From an uncultured Synergistia bacterium (GTDB taxonomy: Bacteria > Eremiobacterota > SpSt-956 > JAKJGF01), in NCBI GenBank assembly GCA_937888925.1, contig CALARM010001110.1:1-7405 (forward strand): a stretch of DNA of 7,405 bases, given 5' to 3'. The stretch's first letter is position 1. Each line of letters starts with the position of its first letter. Below are positions 1-7,208 of this stretch, in pieces. A program made the position numbers and the translations under genes. The notes under the pieces were generated by a model. That model did no database searches and was not told the origin of the DNA. It was given only the letters and a program-made list of their open reading frames with translations.

Positions 1-2
1 AG

Positions 3-1532
3 TCCAGTCTGGCACAGACTCAGAAGATTGCCGGGCTTGGCAGTTACGAATCAAATCCGGCATCAGGGAAACTTATATGGTCTGAAGAGACTTTTCGAAT
101 TACAGGAATGGATCCTCTCCGGGGAGAGCCTTCTCTGGATGAATATATAAATATGATCCACTCTGAAGAAAGATTTACTGCAAAAGAAAAAATAAATAAA
201 GCAATAAGAGAAAAAAAATCCTTCGATTTTGAATACAGAATAATACTTCCCGACGGTTCTTTAAAATACATCCAATCTATCGGTCATCCTGTTATAAATG
301 ATAAAGAAAATGTAAATAAAATAGTGGGAACAATTATGGATATTACGGAAAGAAAAAAGGGAGAAGAAGAAAGAAAAAAAATAGAAGAACGTTTGAGATT
401 TGTTCAAAAGCATGAAAGTCTCGGGAAAATGGCTGGAGGTATTGCCCACGGATTTAACAATATACTTGCAAGTATCCTGGGATATACAGAAATAACCCTT
501 ATGGATCTTCCTCCTGCTTCAAAGGTAACAACCTATATCAAGCAGATAGAAAAATCAGTATACCGCGGTTCGGAAATAACAAAACAAATGCTTTCCTATA
601 CAGGTCACGGAAAATTCATACTTGAGTCAATAGAGATATCAAAACTAATCAGAGAAATGTATCAATTTATACAAATAACAATTTCAAATAAATGTAACGT
701 TGAATATGTTCTGGAAGAAAATCTGCCATATATAAAAGGAGATAACGACCAGATAAGACAGGCCATAATGAATCTCATAATGAATGCTTCTGAAGCGCTG
801 GAAGATAATAATGGTATAATTACTCTAAAAACGGGTAAAATAATATGCAACAGAGATTATCTCCATGATAAATACCAGGAAGAGAACCTTTCAGAAGGCC
901 TTTATATATATCTGGATATATCAGATACAGGATGTGGCATGTCAGAAGATACTATGAGTAAAATATTCGACCCGTTTTTTACTACCAAATTTCCGGGAAG
1001 AGGTCTCGGCCTTGCAGCAGTTCATGGTATTATCAGAGCTCACAAAGGAGCTATAAAGGTCTTCAGCAAAAAAGGTGAAGGGACAACCATAAAGTTACTC
1101 TTCCCTGTTTTGAAATCTTTACAGGAACAGAAACTAATAAAATCAAACATTCAGACTAAAGGTAAAACGATACTCATAATTGATGATGCAGAAGATATCT
1201 GTACAATAGTAAACAACATCCTTCAAAGAGTCGGCTTCAGAGTAATATCGGCACCTGACGGCCTACAGGGTCTGAAACTGTTCCGCGAATATACGGAAGA
1301 TATATCTCTCGTAATACTCGATATGACAATGCCTGTTATGGATGGGAAAAAAACCTTTCAAGAATTGAAACTCATAAAAAGTGATATACCTGTTATAGTT
1401 ACAAGTGGATATAATGAAGAACAGGCCATAAAAACCATGGGAGTTTCAAATATTGCAGGTTTTATCCAGAAACCTTATAAAAGTAATAATTTAGTGAAAT
1501 TGATAAAAAAAGTAATAGACAGGCAAGTATAA
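3..1532 (+). CDS. Hybrid sensor histidine kinase, PAS-HK-receiver (5' end missing)
   Basis: The reading frame is open to the left edge, so the Met codon at 108 is internal: the codons from 3 onward already read as a PAS N-terminus (AQTQKIAGLGSYE...LIWSEETFRITGMDP). About 509 residues are visible. A PAS fold covers roughly residues 1-115 and ends in the usual DITERKK. A charged helical linker follows, then the dimerisation/phospho-acceptor box GGIAHGFNNIL with His at codon 447-449. The ATP-binding domain shows the N box (NLIMNASEAL), G1 box (DTGCGM), F box (FDPFFTTK) and G2 box (GRGLGLA). The C-terminal receiver is complete: acidic pair IDD, phospho-Asp in VILDMTMP, Thr/Ser in VTSGYN and Lys in IQKPY. 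By family it should autophosphorylate on His and pass phosphate to its own receiver. No membrane segment is visible, though the missing N-terminus could hold one. Oddity: Gly replaces the acidic residue after the His. It is a close paralogue of the kinase at 3171-5111. Confidence 0.95.
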   Translation, partial: SSLAQTQKIAGLGSYESNPASGKLIWSEETFRITGMDPLRGEPSLDEYINMIHSEERFTAKEKINKAIREKKSFDFEYRIILPDGSLKYIQSIGHPVINDKENVNKIVGTIMDITERKKGEEERKKIEERLRFVQKHESLGKMAGGIAHGFNNILASILGYTEITLMDLPPASKVTTYIKQIEKSVYRGSEITKQMLSYTGHGKFILESIEISKLIREMYQFIQITISNKCNVEYVLEENLPYIKGDNDQIRQAIMNLIMNASEALEDNNGIITLKTGKIICNRDYLHDKYQEENLSEGLYIYLDISDTGCGMSEDTMSKIFDPFFTTKFPGRGLGLAAVHGIIRAHKGAIKVFSKKGEGTTIKLLFPVLKSLQEQKLIKSNIQTKGKTILIIDDAEDICTIVNNILQRVGFRVISAPDGLQGLKLFREYTEDISLVILDMTMPVMDGKKTFQELKLIKSDIPVIVTSGYNEEQAIKTMGVSNIAGFIQKPYKSNNLVKLIKKVIDRQV

Positions 1533-1549
1533 AGGAATTGCAGTAGACT

Positions 1550-1576
1550 AAAATTTATATCTAGTATATAAATTTT
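1550..1576. repeat. 11-bp perfect AT-only inverted repeat
   Basis: The arms at 1550-1560 (AAAATTTATAT) and 1566-1576 (ATATAAATTTT) are exact reverse complements around a 5-base centre (CTAGT). It lies 18 bases after the stop of the first kinase, in the 180-base gap before the next gene. The right arm ends in four T. As RNA it would be a weak all-A-U stem, so it could be a poor terminator. As DNA it could be an operator or only a product of local AT richness. The inverted repeat itself is certain; any function is inference. Confidence 0.5.
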
Positions 1577-1649
1577 GCAGGAAAAATAATATACTCCAAC
1601 GAATTTATTTTAAACAAAATATTTACCAGGAATAAAATTACATAAAAAT

Positions 1650-1680
1650 CCGCCATTCAGGATAATGGGGTTATAATTCT
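1650..1680 (+). terminator. Possible weak hairpin with U-rich tail upstream of the second kinase gene
   Basis: CCATT (1653-1657) pairs with AATGG (1664-1668) around a 6-base loop. After a bulged G, CC (1650-1651) can pair with GG (1669-1670). The stem is followed by TTATAATTCT. It could terminate or attenuate read-through from the first kinase gene into the second. The same stretch holds a perfect TATAAT (1672-1677) that could be a -10 element for the second gene, but I find no good -35 at 16-18 bases upstream. Both readings are weak and they compete with each other. Confidence 0.25.
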
Positions 1681-1700
1681 ATAAAAAGCAGGCTAATTTC

Positions 1701-1704
1701 GGAG
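1701..1704 (+). promoter_or_regulatory. Ribosome binding site that fixes the start of the REC-PAS-HisKA_2 gene
   Basis: GGAG lies 8 bases before the ATG at 1713. An earlier ATG at 1708 is too close to it and meets TGA after one further codon, so 1713 is the start. The frame from 1713 opens directly into a receiver N-terminus (MKKIIVIED). Confidence 0.7.
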
Positions 1705-1712
1705 AAAATGTT

Positions 1713-3107
1713 ATGAAAAAAATCATTGTAATTGAAGACATAGAATCTATGAGGGCATTAATCATTACGTTACTTCAATCCAATGGTTTTGAGGTAAAAG
1801 GCACAGGAGAAGGATTTAAAGGGATTGAAATGATAAAAGAATACATACCTGATCTGATTCTGTGCGATGTAGATTTACCTGATACTGACGGTTATGAAAT
1901 TTTAGGCACAATAAGACAGGATGAAACTCTATCTATAATACCATTCATTTTCCTGACAGTTCATGCCAACAGCAACGATATACGTCATGGTATGTCCATC
2001 GGTGCAGATGATTATATAACAAAACCTTTTACGGAAAAAGAACTTATTTCTGCAGTAAAAGCAAGACTTAAGAAACAGGAAATTCTAAGCAAACATTTCC
2101 TTTTAATGGCAGATGCATCTCCTGTTATGATCTGGTTATCAGGCCCGGACAAATCATGTACCTATTTTAATAAAAGATGGCTTGACTTCAGAGGAAGAAC
2201 TATGGAAGAAGAAAAGCATAACGGATGGATAGAAGGTCTTTATCCGGAAGATATTACTCCCTCCATGGAAGCCTATAGAAAAGCTTTTAATGAAAAAAAA
2301 GATTTAACTATAGAATATCGCCTGAAACGTTTTGACAACCAGTACAGATGGATTCTTGAAACAGGTAATCCCTATGTTGATTCCGATGGTGCCTTTGCAG
2401 GTTACATTGGTTCCTGTATAGATATTACGGAAAGAAAACAGATGGAAGAAAAACTGGAAGCTTCCCTGAGAGAAAAAGAAATTCTCCTGAAAGAAATTCA
2501 CCACAGAGTAAAAAATAACCTTCAGTTTATTTCCAGCCTTTTATATCTGCAATCAGTAAACATAAAAGACTGTCAGGTTCGTGATATATGCAATGACATA
2601 AAAAATCGTATCTCTATGATGGCAAATATTCACGAACATCTCTATCAATCGGAAAATTTTTCCTGTATTAATTTCTCCAAACAAATAAACAGTCTTGTAA
2701 ATAATATATATCAATCATACAGCGGTAATTCAAAAAAAATAGACTTCAATATAAAAGTAGAAGATATAGCACTCGAACTGGATATGGCAATATCATGCAG
2801 TTTAATTCTGAATGAACTTCTTACCAATTCTTTTAAATATGCCTTTACAGATAAAAATGACGGAGAAATTTCAATAGAATTTTACCGTAAAGATAAAAAA
2901 TATATACTTGTCTATAAAGATGATGGAAAAGGTCTTCCCCATGACATGGATCCTTTTAAGAATAAATCTCTGGGACTACACATAGTAAAACTTTCCGTAA
3001 AACAGATGGATGGTAATATGGAAATAGACAGAAAGAAAGGGATAAAATTCAAGTTTGAATTTTCGGCAAATGATAAAGAGCATGAAAATCTCATAAGAAG
3101 TGTATAA
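1713..3107 (+). CDS. Receiver-PAS-HisKA_2 sensor histidine kinase
   Basis: This complete 464-residue soluble protein starts with a receiver (about 1-122): acidic Glu8/Asp9, phospho-Asp52 in LCDVDLPD, Thr82 and Lys104 in TKPF. A PAS domain (about 127-242) of the MIWLSGPD...[13 protein letters not shown] type ends in DITERKQ. The kinase core is the HisKA_2 class, different from its neighbours: [11 protein letters not shown] at 261-271, with His264 the likely phospho-acceptor. The ATPase domain shows an N box around [12 protein letters not shown] (367-378), G1 as DDGKGLP (403-409) and G2 as SLGLHIVK (419-426). HisKA_2 kinases commonly phosphorylate separate response regulators. The N-terminal receiver suggests the kinase is itself gated by an upstream phosphodonor. 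No output domain or membrane segment is seen. The next gene starts 63 bases downstream in the same direction, so co-transcription is likely. Partners cannot be assigned from sequence alone. Confidence 0.95.
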   Translation: MKKIIVIEDIESMRALIITLLQSNGFEVKGTGEGFKGIEMIKEYIPDLILCDVDLPDTDGYEILGTIRQDETLSIIPFIFLTVHANSNDIRHGMSIGADDYITKPFTEKELISAVKARLKKQEILSKHFLLMADASPVMIWLSGPDKSCTYFNKRWLDFRGRTMEEEKHNGWIEGLYPEDITPSMEAYRKAFNEKKDLTIEYRLKRFDNQYRWILETGNPYVDSDGAFAGYIGSCIDITERKQMEEKLEASLREKEILLKEIHHRVKNNLQFISSLLYLQSVNIKDCQVRDICNDIKNRISMMANIHEHLYQSENFSCINFSKQINSLVNNIYQSYSGNSKKIDFNIKVEDIALELDMAISCSLILNELLTNSFKYAFTDKNDGEISIEFYRKDKKYILVYKDDGKGLPHDMDPFKNKSLGLHIVKLSVKQMDGNMEIDRKKGIKFKFEFSANDKEHENLIRSV

Positions 3108-3170
3108 ACCGGGGTTATCTGCTTTATTGTAAGAGCTTACAAAAAATATATGCAGTAAAAGGAGTAACCT

Positions 3171-5111
3171 ATGAAAAAAGGTAAAATTCTTATAGTAGAA
3201 GACAATCTCATAGTAGGAGAAAGTATCCAGCAAACACTTGAAGATTATGAATATAATGTACCTGAAATAGTTATTTCCGGGGAAGAAGCCATTAAAGAAA
3301 CAGGAGAAATAAAGCCTGATTTAATATTGATGGATATAAAATTGAAAGGTGAAATGGACGGAATTACTGCTGCAGAAAAAATACACTCTAATTTTGATAT
3401 ACCGGTAATATATTTAACAGCCTATTCAAGTAATTCTTTACTGGACAGAGTAAAACTGACCGGTTCCTATGGGTACATACTCAAACCCTTCAAAGAAAAA
3501 GAATTAATATTTAATATAGAAATGGCTCTTTATAAGCATAGAATGGAAAAAGCTCTGAAAGAAAGTGAAGAGAGGCTTAATCTGGCTCTTTCCGAAACAG
3601 GATTGTGGGACTGGAATATGGCAACAGGTATGATTTATTTCAGCCGCTTTTATCATACAATGATCGGTTATGAAGCGTATGAGATACCACCTTCTTATGA
3701 TATGTGGAAGACTCTGATTCACCCTCAAGAAATAGAAAAGTTCGAAGATTCTATCAATGAGGTAATTGAAAATAAAAAAGAATTTTATGAAATAGAATAC
3801 AGAATGAAAACAAAAACAGGGGAATGGAAATGGATTTTAAGCAGAGGGAAAGTAGTGGAAAGAAATGAGGAAAAAAAACCTGTCAGAATGATAGGAACTC
3901 ATACTGATATTACGGAGAAAAAGAAGACAGAAGAAGAAAATAAAAAAATCGAGGAACGTATCAGATTCATACAGAAACATGAAAGTCTTGGTAAAATGGC
4001 AGGAGGTATTGCCCATGGATTTAACAATATTCTGGCAAGTATACTCGGCTATGCTGAAATAAGCATTATGGAAACCTCTCCTGATTCTCCCATAAGATAT
4101 TATCTTCAAAAAATACAGAAAGCCACACACCGTGGTTCTGATATAACAAAACAGATGCTTTCCTATACAGGGCATGGAAAAGTCACATTGCAGGAAATAA
4201 ATCTGCCCGAACTGATTAAAGAAATGCATCAATTTATAGAAATAAGCACATCAAACAAGTGTATCTTTAAATATGATATAGAGGAAAACCTTCCCACTAT
4301 TCATGGAGATGCAGGACAGATACGACAGGTAATAATGAATCTAATACTGAATGCTTCTGAAGCAATAGAAAATAACAGCGGAACAGTTACTTTAAAAACA
4401 GGCAAAATCTTATGTGATGTACCATATTTATGTAAAAATTACCATGAAGAAAATCTTTTACCCGGAACTTACCTGTATCTTGACATATCAGATACAGGAT
4501 GCGGTATACCGGAAGAGATTCAAAGTAAAATATTCGATCCCTTCTTTACGACAAAATTCCTGGGAAGAGGCCTGGGACTCGCTGCAGTACACGGCATAGT
4601 CCGGGTTCATAGAGGTGCCATAAAGGTTTTCAGTAAAAATGGAGAAGGAACGACAATGAGATTGCTCTTCCCTGCCCTGAGATATTTAAAGGTAAAAGAA
4701 AAGGTAAAAGAAGTTATTGTGCCGGAAGTTTATGTCAGTGGAAAAACTGTTCTTGTAATTGATGATTCAGAGGATATATGTACAGTGGCAGGTAAACTGC
4801 TCGGCAAAGCAGGTTTCACAGTAATGACCGCTTCCAATGGTCAGGAAGGGCTGAAAATATTTCGTGACAGTTGTGAAGATATTTCTCTCGTAATACTTGA
4901 TGTAGCTATGCCTGTTATGAGCGGAGAGAAAGTTTTTAAAGAACTGAAATTTATAAAAAAGGAAGTACCTGTTATAATTACAAGCGGTTATAATGAAGCT
5001 TATGCCATGAGTAGATTCGGTAAAACAGAAATTGCAGGTTTTATTCAAAAACCTTACAGAGGACATGACTTGATAGAAATAGTACAGAGTCTTACGAAAA
5101 AAATAACCTGA
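3171..5111 (+). CDS. Hybrid histidine kinase, receiver-PAS-HK-receiver
   Basis: This complete 646-residue protein starts at an ATG 6 bases after AAAAGGAG (3157-3164). The N-terminal receiver (about 4-122) has Glu10/Asp11, phospho-Asp55 in LMDIKLKGEMDG, Thr83 and Lys105 in LKPF. PAS covers about 132-250 (GLWDWNMATG...HTDITEKKK). A charged coiled linker leads to the phospho-acceptor box with His282 in GGIAHGFNNIL. The ATP-binding domain has NLILNASEAI (390-399), DTGCGI (441-446), FDPFFTTK (455-462) and GRGLGLA (465-471). The second receiver (about 525-646) has IDD at 530-532, phospho-Asp577, Thr604/Ser605 and Lys627 in IQKPY. The likely role is a cytoplasmic phosphorelay node: receiver input, kinase, internal receiver. 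From the linker to the C-terminus it parallels the first gene in the window; over 41 residues around the His (from KKIEER) the two differ at four positions. Gly follows the His here too. No DNA-binding or membrane region is visible. Confidence 0.95.
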   Translation: MKKGKILIVEDNLIVGESIQQTLEDYEYNVPEIVISGEEAIKETGEIKPDLILMDIKLKGEMDGITAAEKIHSNFDIPVIYLTAYSSNSLLDRVKLTGSYGYILKPFKEKELIFNIEMALYKHRMEKALKESEERLNLALSETGLWDWNMATGMIYFSRFYHTMIGYEAYEIPPSYDMWKTLIHPQEIEKFEDSINEVIENKKEFYEIEYRMKTKTGEWKWILSRGKVVERNEEKKPVRMIGTHTDITEKKKTEEENKKIEERIRFIQKHESLGKMAGGIAHGFNNILASILGYAEISIMETSPDSPIRYYLQKIQKATHRGSDITKQMLSYTGHGKVTLQEINLPELIKEMHQFIEISTSNKCIFKYDIEENLPTIHGDAGQIRQVIMNLILNASEAIENNSGTVTLKTGKILCDVPYLCKNYHEENLLPGTYLYLDISDTGCGIPEEIQSKIFDPFFTTKFLGRGLGLAAVHGIVRVHRGAIKVFSKNGEGTTMRLLFPALRYLKVKEKVKEVIVPEVYVSGKTVLVIDDSEDICTVAGKLLGKAGFTVMTASNGQEGLKIFRDSCEDISLVILDVAMPVMSGEKVFKELKFIKKEVPVIITSGYNEAYAMSRFGKTEIAGFIQKPYRGHDLIEIVQSLTKKIT

Positions 5112-5124
5112 CACTGTAAGGTTA
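5104..5124 (+). repeat. Small inverted repeat over the stop codon of the third kinase gene
   Basis: TAACCT (5104-5109) and AGGTTA (5119-5124) are reverse complements around a 9-base loop that includes most of the TGA stop codon (5109-5111). The following ATTGATATTT has only a short T run, so this is at best a weak terminator. Confidence 0.3.
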
Positions 5125-5134
5125 ATTGATATTT

Positions 5135-5185
5135 AAATGAGTAGTGAGTGGGAAGTTCCCCATGCTCACTACTCACTACTCACTC
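5135..5185. repeat. Heptamer repeats forming an inverted repeat between convergent genes
   Basis: The right side reads as three 7-base units, CTCACTA, CTCACTA and CTCACTC (5165-5185). The left side carries the same unit inverted, AAATGAG then TAGTGAG (5135-5148). TGAGTAGTGAG (5138-5148) pairs exactly with CTCACTACTCA (5165-5175). Inside this, TGGG (5149-5152) can pair with CCCA (5159-5162), leaving a TG bulge. The structure lies between the third kinase (ending 5111) and the permease (ending 5235 on the other strand), where a two-way terminator would be expected. No clear T tract follows on either side, so I call it a repeat rather than a terminator. Related units occur at 6141-6161. Confidence 0.65.
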
Positions 5186-5214
5186 AAAATAGACTTCCGG
5201 GATAACCCATTCTT

Positions 5215-5229
5215 CTATAATAATTATAG
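5215..5229. repeat. 15-bp dyad just beyond the permease stop
   Basis: CTATAAT (5215-5221) and ATTATAG (5223-5229) are exact reverse complements around a single A, five bases beyond the permease stop codon. The centre is too tight for a normal RNA hairpin. It could be a protein-binding dyad or chance in AT-rich DNA. Confidence 0.3.
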
Positions 5230-5234
5230 TAAAA

Positions 5235-6098
5235 TTATTCTGCTGAAATCCATGAAAACTGCTTCAAACTGTTCTTCCACAGCCATACTGTTATCACAGG
5301 GTAAACTATAAAAATAGTTATTATAGTTCCTGCAATATAATAAGCCTGTACGGAATTTCTGGAAAATTCTTCTGCGAATAAAATCAAACTGAGACTGGCA
5401 ACAGGATTAAAAAAAAGAGGAGAAAAAGACACTATTTCTCTGTGGGTATAATCACATGGCATATAGATAGAAGCCACACAGGATAAGACCATTGACATAA
5501 TAAAGGTACCGACAATTAAAACCCCCATAATAGCACTTACCCATGAATGAGATTGTTGAGAATTTTTAGTTTTTGTAGAAGACCAGAGGCCTGTTATTAC
5601 TGTAAAAACAGTAAGCCCCATGGTAAACAGATATACTGTAATCAGTTTAAAGAAACTTATTCCTGTACATATACCTGCAAGGAAAAATATGGGAAATAAA
5701 GCAGTCAGTTCCCATGCAAGAGGATAAAAGGCTATCCAGAATTTACCGGATAAAATCTCTCCGGGAGACATGGTTGTGCTGATAATACTGTCAAATGTTC
5801 TCTGTTCTTTTTCTCTGACAATAAGGCTGAAAGAATTTGAGATTGCCCTGTAGCAGAAATAGAGTATCTGCAGATAACAGGAAAAAATAAAACTTCCCTT
5901 TATTACCTCAACCTCTAAAGTCTTATTATCCATATACATTATTAAACTGGTAACGACCATGGGTATCAAAAGAAGACAGAGATACCAGATACCGGGTGGT
6001 AAATAACGAAATCTTCTGCGGCTGTTTATTCTGTTCTGAATAATTTTATCTTTTATATAGAGGGGATTTTTATTTATTTGAGAGATGAAATTTAGCAT
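5235..6098 (-). CDS. ABC-2 type transporter permease
   Basis: This 287-residue integral membrane protein has about six hydrophobic segments (roughly 36-56, 68-88, 119-145, 150-172, 187-213 and 252-274). That matches the usual six-helix ABC-2 permease size. The N-terminus (NKNPLYIKDKIIQNRINSRRRF) resembles the cytoplasmic arginine-rich lead-in of these permeases. The loop REKEQRTFDSIISTTMSPGEILSGKF, between the second and third helices at 95-120, matches the family pattern in which a conserved Glu-rich stretch and an S-P-x-E-I-x-x-G-K motif contact the ATPase. The start is supported by AAAAGGAG (complement of 6108-6115), 9 bases upstream. It lies 61 bases downstream of the ATPase gene on the same strand, so the two very likely form one exporter in the inner membrane. 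The substrate cannot be inferred; related pairs handle drugs, lipids, peptides or ions. It has no large periplasmic domain. Confidence 0.88.
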   Translation of the reverse strand: MLNFISQINKNPLYIKDKIIQNRINSRRRFRYLPPGIWYLCLLLIPMVVTSLIMYMDNKTLEVEVIKGSFIFSCYLQILYFCYRAISNSFSLIVREKEQRTFDSIISTTMSPGEILSGKFWIAFYPLAWELTALFPIFFLAGICTGISFFKLITVYLFTMGLTVFTVITGLWSSTKTKNSQQSHSWVSAIMGVLIVGTFIMSMVLSCVASIYMPCDYTHREIVSFSPLFFNPVASLSLILFAEEFSRNSVQAYYIAGTIITIFIVYPVITVWLWKNSLKQFSWISAE

Positions 6099-6120
6099 TT
6101 ACTTTCACTCCTTTTAGTTT

Positions 6121-6161
6121 CATAACGCGTGACTGGTAATTTCACTTTTCACTACTCACTT
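6121..6161. repeat. Heptamer repeat stretch between the two ABC genes
   Basis: Three 7-base units, TTCACTT, TTCACTA and CTCACTT (6141-6161), match the unit at 5165-5185. To their left lies ACGCGTGA (6125-6132), whose reverse complement TCACGCGT also occurs at 7307-7314. The stretch fills most of the 61-base gap and its last two bases are part of the ATPase stop codon. On the transcribed (-) strand it would be read in the messenger between the two genes. No IS features are present, so it looks like a dispersed simple repeat. Confidence 0.55.
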
Positions 6162-7122
6162 AATTAGCTTTTACATCAGTATATTTCAAATATATATCTT
6201 CAAGTTTTGGTTTTTCTCTGGAGAAAGAAACTATATTAAAATCCTGACTCATTAATTCCTTTAACAGTAAGGTTGCTTCTTTATCATCTCCGAGAAATTC
6301 AAAAGACAGATCATCACCTTCCCATATAAGGTGTCTTATAAGTTTCTGAGAGGCTAAAAAATCCCTGGCTTCTTCCCTTCTGTCCAGAAGACTTATAAGA
6401 TAAATGGTATAATCTGAGATTTCCTTTTTAAGGCTATCTTTATCTTCAAATTTTATCATCTTCCCCCCCTCGATTATGCCTATTCTGTTACAAAAATCCT
6501 CTATATCTTCCAGAATATGAGATGAAATAATAATAGTTTTTCCTTTTCTTCTCAGATCTTTTATTATATCCCTGAGTTCTATTCTTGCACGGGGGTCAAG
6601 ACCTGATGCAGGTTCATCCAGAAGAAGTATGGAAGGATTGTGGAGAAGTATTCGAGCAAGAGACAGCCGCTGTTTCATACCGCGGGATAATGTTTCTATT
6701 TCCATGTTTTTTAATTCTGTTATACCTGCAGTCTCAAGAGCTTCGTCAATAACAAATGGACGTAATTCCTCTTCTATGGAAAAAGCTCTTGCAAAAAAGT
6801 CAAGATACTCACTTACGAGAAGATTATCGTAAAGCCCCAGAAAATCAGGCATAAAACCTACCAGTTTCCGTATTTTTTTTAAGTTCTCATAAGGAGAGAT
6901 GTAGGTAAGTGAAATACCGTTTATATCCACTTCTCCTCCATCTTTTTTTAGTAATGTAGCCAGTATTCTTAATGTTGTAGTCTTACCTGCACCGTTAGGG
7001 CCTATAAGGCCGAAAACATCGCCGGGATAGAGGGAAAAACTCATGTCATTCACAACTATATGTGATTGAAACATCTTCGTAAGACCTCTCACTGTGATGA
7101 TCTCTTCAGGACTTTCATCCAT
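6160..7122 (-). CDS. ABC transporter ATP-binding protein (ABC-2 exporter ATPase)
   Basis: This complete 320-residue cytoplasmic ATPase has Walker A GPNGAGKTT (41-49), signature LSRGMKQR (145-152), Walker B ILLLDEP (165-171), D-loop SGLDP (173-177) and the switch His in SSH (200-202). The Q-loop position reads GFMPD, with Asp93 where most ABC ATPases have Gln; I recall MPD variants as a recurrent branch of ABC-2 exporter ATPases. After about residue 225 comes a C-terminal accessory region ending in KPKLEDIYLKYT, a tail typical of the CcmA/NatA-like exporter group. The ATG is preceded at 8 bases by AAGGA (complement of 7131-7135). It powers export by the permease encoded 61 bases downstream. 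A candidate promoter lies 32-60 bases upstream. Substrate unknown. Confidence 0.93.
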   Translation of the reverse strand: MDESPEEIITVRGLTKMFQSHIVVNDMSFSLYPGDVFGLIGPNGAGKTTTLRILATLLKKDGGEVDINGISLTYISPYENLKKIRKLVGFMPDFLGLYDNLLVSEYLDFFARAFSIEEELRPFVIDEALETAGITELKNMEIETLSRGMKQRLSLARILLHNPSILLLDEPASGLDPRARIELRDIIKDLRRKGKTIIISSHILEDIEDFCNRIGIIEGGKMIKFEDKDSLKKEISDYTIYLISLLDRREEARDFLASQKLIRHLIWEGDDLSFEFLGDDKEATLLLKELMSQDFNIVSFSREKPKLEDIYLKYTDVKAN

Positions 7123-7153
7123 AATTATTTTCCTTTCCCATAATACTGTTTTA

Positions 7154-7182
7154 ATTTTATATCATAAACTGCTGAATTGCAA
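7154..7182 (-). promoter_or_regulatory. Candidate sigma70-type promoter for the ABC operon
   Basis: On the - strand, TTGCAA (7177-7182, four of six matches to TTGACA) is followed after 17 bases by TAAAAT (7154-7159, five of six matches to TATAAT). This would start transcription near 7147, leaving a leader of about 25 bases that contains the ATPase ribosome binding site. In such AT-rich DNA a chance match is possible. Confidence 0.4.
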
Positions 7183-7208
7183 TATATTTATCTCTAAAAT
7201 AAAATACG

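Noticed and set aside
108..110. ATG as the start of the first kinase gene
   Set aside because: The same frame is open to the left edge and encodes the first part of the PAS domain, so this Met is internal.
2976..3233. 85-residue - strand open frame spanning the gap between the second and third kinases
   Set aside because: It overlaps two well supported genes and the gap, has no ribosome binding site I can see, and looks like shadow sequence.
3837..4232. 131-residue open frame on the - strand
   Set aside because: It lies wholly inside the third kinase gene, is rich in Phe, Cys and Tyr as expected for an antisense shadow of Lys/Glu-rich coding DNA, and matches no family I recognise.
4767..5114. 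115-residue open frame on the - strand at the end of the third kinase
   Set aside because: It is antisense to the intact second receiver and has a Phe/Tyr/Cys-rich shadow composition.
5165..5185. Tandem repeats considered as a CRISPR remnant
   Set aside because: The units are 7 bp and contiguous with no spacers, and no cas gene is present.
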